Positions 9,420 to 17,236 of a stretch of 47,936 bases of DNA are shown here, piece after piece. The stretch is from Acidimicrobiia bacterium (GTDB lineage Bacteria > Actinomycetota > Acidimicrobiia > Spongiisociales > UBA5794), in the NCBI GenBank assembly GCA_013003395.1, contig JABDJC010000005.1, positions 1 to 47,936 on the forward strand, in the 5' to 3' direction. Under the pieces are notes generated by a model. It worked only from the letters and a program-made list of their open reading frames with translations, was not told the DNA's origin and ran no database searches. Numbering within the stretch: position 1 is the first letter of the stretch; each line of letters starts with the position of its first letter. Made by a program: the position numbers and the translations under genes.

Positions 9420-10720
9420 CTCACCGTTCCGATCACTAGTGGTCTATCCGGCGGGCGGGAATTGCCCAATGCGTATGCGCGTTCGACCATCGGGCGTGCC
9501 GTCTCGAACGCAGCGTGGTCGTTGTAGGTGACGGTGGCCAACACCTCTCCCGCGTTGACTTCGTCGCCATACTTGGCAGCGAGTTCGATACCAACTCCCG
9601 GATCGATGTCGTCTTCTTTCGTCGCTCGTCCAGCTCCGAGTCGTAGCGCCGCAGTGCCCAGCTCCAGGGCATCACAGCTGGTGACGTACCCGGAGGAGCT
9701 TGCCTCGAGGTGCCACTGCTCGCGAGCTGTCGGGAGGAGATCCGGCGACTCGATGACTACAGGGTCGCCGCCTTGGGCGATGACCGTTTCGATGAACATC
9801 TCCATGGCGGAGCCCGAGCTGATCGTGTCACGCAGCATCGATCGGGCAGTTGCGTCGTCTGGTGCCGCATCGCCGAGGCGTAACATCTCGCAACCAAGTG
9901 CCAAAACGATCTCGACCAGGTCTTCTGGGCCGTTGCCATTGAGTACGTCGATGGACTCACGAATCTCGTTGGCGTTGCCGATCTGCCGACCGAGCGGTTG
10001 GTTCATGTCCGTGAGCAGCGCGACGACCGGAGTGCCATGACTGCGGCCGATGCCAACCATGGTTTCTGCAAGCTTTCGCGCAGCGGCCTCGTGCTTCATG
10101 AACGCGCCGGTGCCGACCTTGACGTCGAGAACGAGGCCGTCGAGATCTTCAGCCAACTTCTTGGACATGATCGACGCCGAGATGAGATCGATGGAAGGGA
10201 CCGTGGCAGTGACGTCGCGGAGTGCGTACATACGGCGATCGGCCGGGACGATGCTTTCGGATTGTCCGGCCATGACCATTCCCACGTTCCCGAGAATCTC
10301 TTTGAACTCTGCCGGGTCGAGCGCAGTTCGCAGGCCTGGAATGGTCTCCATCTTGTCGAGTGTGCCGCCAGTGTGGCCGAGGCCACGGCCCGAGATCATC
10401 GGCACCGCAATGCCGCACGCCGCGACCATCGGTGCCAGGGGAATGCTCACCTTGTCGCCAACTCCGCCTGTGGAATGCTTGTCGATCTTGCGTTTCTCGA
10501 TACCAGAGAGGTCGAGCACCTCGCCTGAGTGCATCATCTCTGTGGTCCACGCGGCGAGTTCCCGAGCGTTCAGGCCGCGCAGGAAGACCGCCATCAGCAT
10601 CGACGCCATCTGGTAGTCCGGAATCTCGTCGGCCGTGTAGGTGGAGATCAACCAATGGATTTCCGCAGAAGTGAAGGTCCCACCATCGCGTTTGCGCTCG
10701 ATGAGCTCGACGATGGTCAA
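9416..10720 (-). CDS. deoA: Thymidine/pyrimidine-nucleoside phosphorylase
   Basis: Converts thymidine, deoxyuridine or uridine plus phosphate to base and pentose-1-phosphate. I place the start at the TTG at 10720, which overlaps the deoB stop (TTGA) and gives 434 residues, the family's normal length; the open frame continues upstream only as deoB antisense-frame noise. Motifs: the LAPMVAACG region, DKHSTGGVGDK (phosphate binding, about 79-89), then the GRGLGHTGGTLDK segment (about 112-124) and LDVKVGTGAFM (about 197-207). It sits between phosphopentomutase and PNP in a fully overlapping operon. Confidence 0.95.
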   Translation of the reverse strand: MTIVELIERKRDGGTFTSAEIHWLISTYTADEIPDYQMASMLMAVFLRGLNARELAAWTTEMMHSGEVLDLSGIEKRKIDKHSTGGVGDKVSIPLAPMVAACGIAVPMISGRGLGHTGGTLDKMETIPGLRTALDPAEFKEILGNVGMVMAGQSESIVPADRRMYALRDVTATVPSIDLISASIMSKKLAEDLDGLVLDVKVGTGAFMKHEAAARKLAETMVGIGRSHGTPVVALLTDMNQPLGRQIGNANEIRESIDVLNGNGPEDLVEIVLALGCEMLRLGDAAPDDATARSMLRDTISSGSAMEMFIETVIAQGGDPVVIESPDLLPTAREQWHLEASSSGYVTSCDALELGTAALRLGAGRATKEDDIDPGVGIELAAKYGDEVNAGEVLATVTYNDHAAFETARPMVERAYALGNSRPPDRPLVIGTVR

Positions 10721-11886
10721 CTCATGACCTCGCCGAAGAAAGACACGCCACGCTCCGGCATCGGAAGTCCAAAACCTTCGCAGATCGTTGCAGCGACATC
10801 GCTGTACTGGTCCCTGAGGCCGAGATCGACGCCCGCCGCCGACCATCCCATGACCAAGAGCGGGACGCACTCGCGTGTGTGGTCGGTGCTGCCGTCGGTC
10901 GGATCGTTGCCGTGGTCGGCTGCGAGGATGAGAAGGTCGTTCGCGGTGATTCTGCTCGTGACCTCGGGGAGGTGGTCGTCAATCACTGCCAGGCCCTTTG
11001 CGTATCCGTTGGCGTTCTCACGATGACCGTATCGCATGTCCAAGTCCACGAGGTTGGTCATGATGATGCCGCGCTCGACCCGGTCGAGAGCCGCAGCTGT
11101 TCTCGTCATGCCGTCCGCGTCGCCCTCGGTGTGGATGGCCTCGGTGAGGCCTCGTCCCTGGAAGAGATCCTCGATCTTGCCAACGCCGACGACTTCGAGT
11201 CCGTTGTCGGAAGCCTTGTCGAGCATCGTCGGAGCGGGAGGTGCCATGGCGTAGTCGCGTCGGTCGTACGTTCGGTGGAAGCTACCGCGCTCTCCCTCGA
11301 ACGGACGGGCGATGACCCGACCGATCTTGTACTCGTCGGCGATCTCTCTCGCGATCGTGCAGATCCTGTAGAGCTCCTCGAGTGGGACGACGTCGGTGTG
11401 GGCGGCGATCTGGAGCACAGAATCCGCCGACGTGTAGAGGATGGGATTGCCGGTGTCCACGTGCTGTTGGCCAAGCTCTTCGATGATCACCGTGCCAGAT
11501 GCTGCGTGGTTTCCCAGGTAACCACGACCGGTTCGTTCCGAGAGTTCTGCGACCAGCTCATCGGGGAAGCCGGTAACGGTGAAGGTGGCGTGCGGATCGT
11601 GGGTCATGACGCCTGCAAGTTCCCAGTGTCCTGTGGTCGAGTCTTTGCCGGCCGATGCCTCGGCGAGTTTGCCGTACGCCATCGTCGGTCGATCTGCCGG
11701 GGGGACGCCTTCGACCGGGTGGAGGTTGCCCAACCCGGCAGCTTGGAGGTTCGGGAGGGAAAGGCCACCAACGGCCGCTGCTACGTGTCCGAGAGTGTCC
11801 GATCCGACGTCGCCGTAATCGGCGGCATCAGGAGCATCGCCGACACCGAGTGAGTCCATCACGATGAGTACTGCACGTTCAAGCAT
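10717..11886 (-). CDS. deoB: Phosphopentomutase
   Basis: Interconverts (deoxy)ribose-1-phosphate and -5-phosphate, linking the nucleoside phosphorylases to central metabolism. 389 residues, normal. Alkaline-phosphatase-superfamily metal ligands are visible: VMDSLGVGDAPDA at the N-terminus and AADHGNDPT near residue 325, with the phosphoryl-acceptor Thr region around GKDSTTGHWE (about 80-89). First gene of deoB-deoA-punA-aldolase. A TAGGGT box ends 6 nt before the ATG, suggesting leaderless transcription of the whole operon. Confidence 0.96.
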   Translation of the reverse strand: MLERAVLIVMDSLGVGDAPDAADYGDVGSDTLGHVAAAVGGLSLPNLQAAGLGNLHPVEGVPPADRPTMAYGKLAEASAGKDSTTGHWELAGVMTHDPHATFTVTGFPDELVAELSERTGRGYLGNHAASGTVIIEELGQQHVDTGNPILYTSADSVLQIAAHTDVVPLEELYRICTIAREIADEYKIGRVIARPFEGERGSFHRTYDRRDYAMAPPAPTMLDKASDNGLEVVGVGKIEDLFQGRGLTEAIHTEGDADGMTRTAAALDRVERGIIMTNLVDLDMRYGHRENANGYAKGLAVIDDHLPEVTSRITANDLLILAADHGNDPTDGSTDHTRECVPLLVMGWSAAGVDLGLRDQYSDVAATICEGFGLPMPERGVSFFGEVMS

Positions 11887-11892
11887 CCACGA

Positions 11893-11898
11893 ACCCTA
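11893..11898 (-). promoter_or_regulatory. Putative -10 box of the leaderless deo operon
   Basis: TAGGGT on the minus strand followed by exactly 6 nt and the deoB ATG. Same geometry as glgC, upp, cofG, trmD and comM. Confidence 0.45.
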
Positions 11899-11934
11899 GA
11901 GGGCGGCTCACCAACCCGCGACCGCGCTTGTCTC

Positions 11935-12213
11935 CTATTGAACCGCGACTTTGCCGTTGCGCACCTTGACGCCCTCGGCTCGCAGCCGCTGGGCGTGTTC
12001 GGCTTCATTTCCCGGAACGAGCCGGCCGTTGGCGGCAACGACACGCCACCAGGGGAGTCCGCTCGACTGTCGCAAGACGTTGCCGACTGCCCGAGCTGCA
12101 CCTGGATAGCCTGCTTCTGTGGCGATGTCTCCGTACGACGCCACGTCGCCAGGACCGAGAGATTCGATCACCTGGGTGACCGCTTCTTCGAATTGTCCTG
12201 TGTCGCCCGTCAT
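11935..12213 (-). CDS. Alkyltransferase-like protein (ATL), MGMT family without catalytic Cys
   Basis: 92 residues covering the DNA-binding fold of O6-alkylguanine-DNA alkyltransferase. The active-site PCHRV motif of MGMT is replaced by PWWRV (54-58), so it cannot accept an alkyl group. ATL proteins with Trp at this position bind O6-alkylguanine and flag it for nucleotide excision repair. The helix-turn-helix region with AGYPGAARAVGNVLR (about 34-48, Arg finger likely) is intact. The ATG at 12213 is preferred; a longer frame would run into the divergent DUF302 gene. The upstream GATACT box at 7 nt is a possible -10. Confidence 0.88.
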   Translation of the reverse strand: MTGDTGQFEEAVTQVIESLGPGDVASYGDIATEAGYPGAARAVGNVLRQSSGLPWWRVVAANGRLVPGNEAEHAQRLRAEGVKVRNGKVAVQ

Positions 12214-12280
12214 GGTTCGCAGTATCGCGGCGAAGCGTCCAGCATGGGGACACGCCAACAGCTCTTGGAGGAGGTCCAAC

Positions 12281-12679
12281 ATGATCGAAACACACGGGTA
12301 CGGAATGACCAGGCGAGTCGAGGGTTCGGCTGCCGACGCGGAGTTGGCGATCCGTTCCGCATTGGCAGACGAAGGGTTTGGCATTCTCAGCGAGATCGAC
12401 GTCGCGGCCACTTTCAAGGCCAAGCTCGACCTCGACAGGGGGCCGTACAAGATCCTCGGTGCGTGCAACCCGAACCTCGCCAGCCGTGCGCTCGACGTAG
12501 ACGAGGAGATGGGCTTACTGCTTCCGTGCAACGTCGTGGTCTACGAGTCGGGCGGCGGCACGGTCGTGTCGATTCTCGAGCCCGAGGTGATGAGCACGAT
12601 CACCGATGCAGCCGAGGTTGCCGACATCGCCGCTGAAGCGAAAGAGCGACTCCGTCGAGCACTCGAAGCGATGGCCTGA
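12281..12679 (+). CDS. DUF302 family protein
   Basis: 132 residues. The pattern is typical of DUF302: GYGMTRRVEGSAADAELAI near the N-terminus, DEGFGILSEIDVAATFKAKL (about 29-48), YKILGACNPNLASRAL (about 55-70) and LLLPCNVVVYE (about 77-87). Cytosolic, no signal peptide. The biochemical role of the family is not established. The start is set by a strong GGAGGA Shine-Dalgarno about 9 nt upstream. Divergent from the ATL gene; its end is convergent with upp. Confidence 0.9.
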   Translation: MIETHGYGMTRRVEGSAADAELAIRSALADEGFGILSEIDVAATFKAKLDLDRGPYKILGACNPNLASRALDVDEEMGLLLPCNVVVYESGGGTVVSILEPEVMSTITDAAEVADIAAEAKERLRRALEAMA

Positions 12680-12707
12680 TCGGCGTGACTACAGGCCGCC
12701 TCGCCGG

Positions 12708-13328
12708 CTAGCCGAGGGTCCCGAACAGGCGGTCGCCCATGTCGCCGAGGCCAGGGAGGATGTAGGCCTTGTCGTTGAGTTCACGGTCGTGGGTTGCAGC
12801 GACGATGCGCACGTCCGGATGCTCGTTGTACATGTGCTTGACGCCCTCGGGCGCCGTCACCACGCAGAGGGCGGTGATGTCCTTCGCCCCGGATTCCTTC
12901 GCCTTGCCCACGGCCCAACTCAAGGAACCGCCGGTGGCGAGCATTGGTTCGAGCACGAGGACCGATGCCTTCTCCAGGTTCGGGAATTTCGAGTAGTACT
13001 CCTGTGGCATGGCGGTCTCTTCATCGCGTTGAACCCCGGCAAAACCGACCTTGACGTTTGGCATCAGATCCAGAGCGGCGTCGAGCATCCCCAGTCCTGC
13101 ACGCAACACGGCAATCGCCACGACATCGCCGATCGACCAACCTCTGGTGACCTCGAGGGGCGTCTGCACGTTGTGCTCTCGCAGGGGAAGGCGAGCGGTC
13201 GCCTCGAGAATCAACGTGTACGTGAGACTGCGCGCCGCAGCGCGAAACTCCTCGGGACGGGTTTCTTGGTTGCGCAATACGGTGATGTAGTGCCGAGCGA
13301 GCGGATGATCGATGACAGTGAGGTTCAT
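12708..13328 (-). CDS. upp: Uracil phosphoribosyltransferase
   Basis: Uracil plus PRPP to UMP; pyrimidine salvage. 206 residues, normal. The PRPP-binding loop VLVLEPMLATGGS is at about 125-137, and the uracil-binding C-terminal segment with YILPGLGDMGDR at about 189-200. Uracil would be delivered by cytidine deaminase plus the pyrimidine phosphorylase encoded nearby, although the three are in separate transcription units. The ATG has no Shine-Dalgarno but a TACGCT box lies 7 nt upstream. Confidence 0.97.
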   Translation of the reverse strand: MNLTVIDHPLARHYITVLRNQETRPEEFRAAARSLTYTLILEATARLPLREHNVQTPLEVTRGWSIGDVVAIAVLRAGLGMLDAALDLMPNVKVGFAGVQRDEETAMPQEYYSKFPNLEKASVLVLEPMLATGGSLSWAVGKAKESGAKDITALCVVTAPEGVKHMYNEHPDVRIVAATHDRELNDKAYILPGLGDMGDRLFGTLG

Positions 13329-13335
13329 GCACGGG

Positions 13336-13341
13336 AGCGTA
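13336..13341 (-). promoter_or_regulatory. Putative -10 box of leaderless upp
   Basis: TACGCT on the minus strand, 7 nt before the upp ATG. Confidence 0.4.
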
Positions 13342-13436
13342 GCGAACCACTTCAGCCGTCGAGCGTGCCTAACCGCACCGCATAGGTTGAATCAAGCACG
13401 CTCGACGGCCGCAGCCTGAGAGCGCGAGCGTTCAAC

Positions 13437-13442
13437 TACCCT
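13437..13442 (+). promoter_or_regulatory. Putative -10 box of ffh
   Basis: TACCCT, 9 nt before the ffh ATG. This predicts a leaderless or nearly leaderless message, and no Shine-Dalgarno is visible. Confidence 0.35.
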
Positions 13443-13451
13443 CCACTGCTC

Positions 13452-14807
13452 ATGTTCGACTCCATTTCTGACCGCTTCGGCGGAATCTTCACAAAGCTGC
13501 GCAGCAAAGGCCGACTCTCAGAGGACGACGTCGACTCGGTGCTGCGCGAAGTTCGTCTGGCGCTGCTCGAGGCAGACGTCAACGTGGCTGTCGCCAAGAC
13601 CTTCCTGGCCCGCGTCAAAGCCCGCGCCCTCGGCGCCGAGGTGACGAAGAGCCTGACGCCTGGCCAACAGGTGATCAAGATCGTGCACGAGGAGCTGGTG
13701 ACCACTCTCGGGGCCGCAGCAGTGCCGCTGAATCGGGCGGTGGCCCCTCCGCAGATCATTCTCATCACGGGCCTGCAGGGTTCAGGAAAGACGACGTCTG
13801 CGGCCAAACTCGCCGCGTTGCTGAAGAAGCAGCAGAAGCGTCCACTCCTGGTTGCCGCCGACCTGCAGCGTCCTGCAGCGATCGATCAGCTGGAAACGCT
13901 CGGCCGCCAGATCGGCGTGCCGGTGTATTCCGACCGCAAGGCGAAGCCCACGAGGCTCGTGAAGGCGGCGATCAAGCAGGCCCGCACCGACTCACACAAC
14001 GTGGTCATCATCGACACCGCGGGGCGTCTACAGATCGACAAAGAACTGATGGACGAGCTGGCGGCGGTCCGTAAGGTCGCCGATCCAGACGAAACCCTGC
14101 TCGTCGTCGACGCGATGACCGGACAGGAAGCCGTCAACGTCGCCCAGGGATTCCTCGAGCGAACCGACCTCACCGGAATCGTGCTCACCAAACTCGACGG
14201 CGATGCAAGAGGTGGAGCGGCAATCTCGGCCCGTGAAGTTACCGGTCGGCCGATCAAGTTCGTTGGTACCGGCGAGAAGATCAGCGACCTCGAAGTCTTT
14301 CACCCGGAGCGCATGGCGTCGCGCATCCTCGGCATGGGCGACGTTCTCACCCTCATCGAAAAGGCAGAAGAGGCCTACGATCAGGAGCAGGCCGAAAAGA
14401 CGATGCAGAAGTTGCGCGATGCCAGCTTCACGCTCGATGACTTCCTCGACCAGTTCCAACAACTCCGAAAGATGGGGCCCTTGAACCAGCTGATTAGTAT
14501 GCTGCCCGGCGCCGGGGCAGCACTCGGCGATGTTCAGGTCGATGAAAAGGATCTGGGGCGCGTCGAAGCGATCATTCGATCGATGACACCGTCCGAGCGA
14601 ACCGACCCAAAGACCATCAGCGGGAGCCGCAAGCGACGCATCGCGACCGGCTCTGGCACTCGTCCTCAGGACGTGAACAAAGTCCTCAAACAGTTCTCCG
14701 AAACGCAGAAAATGATGCGATCCCTTTCGGAGGGCAAGAGCCCGATCCCGGGTCTCAGCATCCCCGGGATGCGTGCAACGAAACCGAAAAAGAAGAAGAA
14801 GAGGTGA
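13452..14807 (+). CDS. ffh: Signal recognition particle protein Ffh
   Basis: SRP54 GTPase that binds signal peptides and 4.5S RNA. 451 residues. N-terminal helical bundle (1-95), then G domain: G107-LQGSGKT114, DTAGR (188-192), TKLDG (246-250). The M domain follows (about 310-430), including KMGPLNQLISMLPG and the SGSRKRRIATGSGT RNA-binding helix-turn-helix region. It ends in a Lys/Arg-rich tail KPKKKKKR. It begins the ffh-rpsP-KH-rimM run. Its receptor ftsY lies 10 kb upstream on the same strand, separated by an insertion of metabolic genes. Confidence 0.97.
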   Translation: MFDSISDRFGGIFTKLRSKGRLSEDDVDSVLREVRLALLEADVNVAVAKTFLARVKARALGAEVTKSLTPGQQVIKIVHEELVTTLGAAAVPLNRAVAPPQIILITGLQGSGKTTSAAKLAALLKKQQKRPLLVAADLQRPAAIDQLETLGRQIGVPVYSDRKAKPTRLVKAAIKQARTDSHNVVIIDTAGRLQIDKELMDELAAVRKVADPDETLLVVDAMTGQEAVNVAQGFLERTDLTGIVLTKLDGDARGGAAISAREVTGRPIKFVGTGEKISDLEVFHPERMASRILGMGDVLTLIEKAEEAYDQEQAEKTMQKLRDASFTLDDFLDQFQQLRKMGPLNQLISMLPGAGAALGDVQVDEKDLGRVEAIIRSMTPSERTDPKTISGSRKRRIATGSGTRPQDVNKVLKQFSETQKMMRSLSEGKSPIPGLSIPGMRATKPKKKKKR

Positions 14808-14811
14808 CCAG

Positions 14812-15288
14812 ATGCCGGTGAAAATCCGCCTGACGCGGATGGGCAAGAAGAAGCAGCCGTCATACCGCGTCGTCGTGGTTGATGGCCGTCGTGCCCGTGA
14901 CAGCCGCTACATCGAACAGATCGGCCGATACGATCCTCGCGAGGATCCGTCGGTGATCGAGATCGACAACGACAAGGCTGTCGACTGGCTCCGCAAGGGA
15001 GCCCAGCCCACCGAAACCGCCAAGAAGTTGCTCGAAGTCTCTGGCGCATGGACACAGTTCCGTGTCGCCAAGGGCGACATCCACACGATCGAGACGTCTA
15101 CGCCTGCTCCTTCGGAGCCTGCCGTCGCCGAAGTCGAGGCCGAAGCGGATGAGGAAGAGATCGAGGCAACCGCCCCGGAAACGGAAGCGGTTGCTGTACC
15201 TGAGGCCGCTGCCGATGAGGTATCTGCCGTCGAACCGACCGAAGAGGCAGCAGACGACGCCGCCTCCGATGGCAAAGAGGAGTCCTGA
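14812..15288 (+). CDS. rpsP: 30S ribosomal protein S16 with long acidic tail
   Basis: The first 85 residues are canonical bS16: MPVKIRLTRMGKKKQPSYR, then SRYIEQIGRYDP and the DWLRKGAQPTETAKKLL segment. A low-complexity Glu/Ala/Pro tail of about 70 residues follows, for 158 in total; bS16 is usually 80-100 but actinobacterial forms are often extended. A GAGGTGA Shine-Dalgarno overlaps the ffh stop. The KH gene start overlaps its stop (TGATG). Confidence 0.96.
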   Translation: MPVKIRLTRMGKKKQPSYRVVVVDGRRARDSRYIEQIGRYDPREDPSVIEIDNDKAVDWLRKGAQPTETAKKLLEVSGAWTQFRVAKGDIHTIETSTPAPSEPAVAEVEAEADEEEIEATAPETEAVAVPEAAADEVSAVEPTEEAADDAASDGKEES

Positions 15289-15536
15289 TGGCTGGAGAAA
15301 TCGTCGAGCGGGTGGTTCGCTACATCGCGTCTGAAATCGTTGACAACGCTGAGGCCGTCGAGGTGGAGATCATCGAGGAGTCCGACTCCGAGGTCGTTGC
15401 CGAGGTCCGCACCGAGAAGTCCGACATGGGTCGCGTCATCGGTCGCCGCGGACGAGTTGCCAAGGCTATCCGCCTCGTGGCGCAGGCTGCGGGAGACGAA
15501 GAAGGGCTCAAAGCTCAGGTTGAGTTCCTCGACTGA
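15288..15536 (+). CDS. khpA: KH-domain RNA-binding protein KhpA (YlqC family)
   Basis: 82 residues, a single KH domain with the GxxG loop in MGRVIGRRGRVAKAIR (about 47-62). The family is conserved between rpsP and rimM in Gram-positives and binds RNA, in several species together with KhpB. Its ATG overlaps the rpsP stop, and the rimM start lies inside its 3' end, so all three are translationally coupled. Confidence 0.93.
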   Translation: MAGEIVERVVRYIASEIVDNAEAVEVEIIEESDSEVVAEVRTEKSDMGRVIGRRGRVAKAIRLVAQAAGDEEGLKAQVEFLD

Positions 15537-16050
15537 CGACCTCGTAGCGGTCGGCTACATCAAGCGCGCTCACGGTCTTCGTGGTGACGTCGTGGTGCGC
15601 AACACGACCGACGATCCGCAGCGCTTTGCGGTCGGGAACTCAGTCGTTACGGACCACGATCCACCTCGTGAGTTGGAGATCGTGGCGACCAAGCCACTGC
15701 CAGACACGGTGGTGGTGCGCTTCGCCGGGGTCGATGGGCGCGACGCCGCCGAAGCGCTTCGGGGCACGGCGTTGTTCGTGCCGAAAGCGTCTCGCCGACA
15801 GCTCGACGATGACGAGTACTGGCCGGATGATCTGAAGGGCCTCGACGCGGTCGACCCAACCGGAGAAGCGCTCGGCACGATCGTCGACGTCGTGGTTGGC
15901 GCCGCCCAAGACCGCCTGGTGATCGAACTGGCAGACGGCACCAGACGGGAAGTTCCGTTCGTGCAGGTGATGGTCCCCTCTGTCGACTTCGAGCAGGGCC
16001 GCGTCGTCATCGACCCGCCACCCGGATTGCTGACAGGCGACCTGGCCTGA
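15520..16050 (+). CDS. rimM: Ribosome maturation factor RimM
   Basis: 16S rRNA-processing/30S head assembly factor. The protein reads DDLVAVGYIKRAHGLRGDVVV, the classical RimM N-terminus, then an N-terminal beta-barrel and a C-terminal PRC-barrel with EYWPDDLKGLDAVD (about 106-119) and VPFVQVMVPSVD. No ATG or GTG is available at the right place; the TTG at 15520, overlapping the last 17 nt of khpA, gives 176 residues, the expected length. It is normally followed by trmD, here displaced 5.6 kb downstream by the F420 insertion. Confidence 0.93.
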   Translation: MSSSTDDLVAVGYIKRAHGLRGDVVVRNTTDDPQRFAVGNSVVTDHDPPRELEIVATKPLPDTVVVRFAGVDGRDAAEALRGTALFVPKASRRQLDDDEYWPDDLKGLDAVDPTGEALGTIVDVVVGAAQDRLVIELADGTRREVPFVQVMVPSVDFEQGRVVIDPPPGLLTGDLA

Positions 16051-16086
16051 CACGGCTTGTCGGGGGAGCCACGTCAAGAGCTGTGA

Positions 16087-16092
16087 TAGCGT
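16087..16092 (+). promoter_or_regulatory. Putative -10 box of leaderless cofG
   Basis: TAGCGT, 7 nt before the ATG at 16100, with no Shine-Dalgarno. It supports the ATG rather than the TTG three bases earlier as the start. Confidence 0.4.
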
Positions 16093-16099
16093 CTCGTTG

Positions 16100-17236
16100 A
16101 TGTCCTTCCCTTCGCCGGATCCCGTTCTGGCACATGAATTCCTGGTTGGTGCCCGTGACCCGCGTCCGCTGTTGGCCGAGGCAGCCAGATTGCGTGACGA
16201 GGGCCATGGCCGCACCATCACGTACTCGCGCAAGGTCTTCATTCCGCTCACGACGCTGTGTCGTGACACGTGCACGTACTGCACGTTTGCCAAACCTCCC
16301 GGCGCGGGCGGTCAATACCTGACCCCTGAAGAGGTCCTTGCGATAGCCGCCGCAGGCGACGACCACGCCTGTACCGAAGCGCTCTTCACACTTGGCGACC
16401 GACCCGAGGACCGGTGGCCACAGGCCGCGGAGTTCCTCGCAGCCAGGGGTCACGAGTCGACACTCGACTATGTGCGGGAGATGACCGAACTGGTGGTCGC
16501 AGAAACGTCACTGTTCCCGCATGCGAACCCTGGCGTGATGACCGACACCGACGTCGTGGCCCTTCGTCCTTCCAACCCCTCGATGGGTCTGATGCTCGAG
16601 AACATCTCGCCGCGCTTGCTCGAACCAGGCATGCCGCACCACAACTGCCCTGACAAAGATCCTGTGGTCAGGGTGGCGACCATCGAAGCCTCTGGTCGAC
16701 ACAAGGTCCCATTCACGACCGGCATCTTGGTCGGTATCGGAGAGACCCCCCAAGAGGTGGTCGACAGTCTGTTCGCACTCGCGGAACTCCAGCAACGGTG
16801 GGGCAGCATCCAAGAGGTGATCGTTCAGAACTTCAGAGCGAAGGCAGACACTCCGAAGCGACGGGATGCCGAGCCGACCGTCCAGTACTTCACACGAGTT
16901 GTTGCTCTGGCGCGTTGGATCCTCGGACCCGAGATGAACCTCCAGGTGCCTCCGAACCTCACGGAACGATATGAGGTGTACCTCGAGGCCGGCATCAACG
17001 ACTGGGGTGGCGTGTCGCCGCTCACCATCGATTGGGTGAACCCCGAAGCGCCGTGGCCACACCTCGTTGAACTTCAGTCGCGAACCGGCGCGGCAGGCTT
17101 CCAACTCATGCCTCGACTACCGGTGTATCCAGAATTCCAGACGTCCGAGTGGCTCGACCCCGCAATGGCAGATCGTGTCGCGAGTGCAACCGACGGGTCG
17201 GGATATGCTCGGGCTCCACAGGAGGCACACCAGTGA
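16100..17236 (+). CDS. cofG: 7,8-didemethyl-8-hydroxy-5-deazariboflavin synthase, CofG subunit
   Basis: Radical SAM enzyme making the deazaflavin chromophore Fo of coenzyme F420 together with CofH. 378 residues. The radical SAM cluster motif is C54-x3-C58-x2-C61 in CRDTCTYC. Family segments follow: EALFTLGDRPE, the NPGVMTDTD region, TTGILVGIGET and the VIVQNFRAK segment. In mycobacteria and streptomycetes CofG and CofH are fused as FbiC; here they are two genes with a 4-nt GTGA overlap. Confidence 0.95.
   Translation: MSFPSPDPVLAHEFLVGARDPRPLLAEAARLRDEGHGRTITYSRKVFIPLTTLCRDTCTYCTFAKPPGAGGQYLTPEEVLAIAAAGDDHACTEALFTLGDRPEDRWPQAAEFLAARGHESTLDYVREMTELVVAETSLFPHANPGVMTDTDVVALRPSNPSMGLMLENISPRLLEPGMPHHNCPDKDPVVRVATIEASGRHKVPFTTGILVGIGETPQEVVDSLFALAELQQRWGSIQEVIVQNFRAKADTPKRRDAEPTVQYFTRVVALARWILGPEMNLQVPPNLTERYEVYLEAGINDWGGVSPLTIDWVNPEAPWPHLVELQSRTGAAGFQLMPRLPVYPEFQTSEWLDPAMADRVASATDGSGYARAPQEAHQ

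Noticed and set aside
13021-13350. Minus-strand ORF of 109 codons over upp
   Set aside because: Out-of-frame shadow of the well-identified upp gene.
17149-17236. A frameshift splitting an FbiC fusion into cofG and cofH
   Set aside because: cofH has its own AGGAGG ribosome binding site and GTG start overlapping the cofG stop, and it carries an additional N-terminal domain, so two genuine genes are more likely than a broken fusion.
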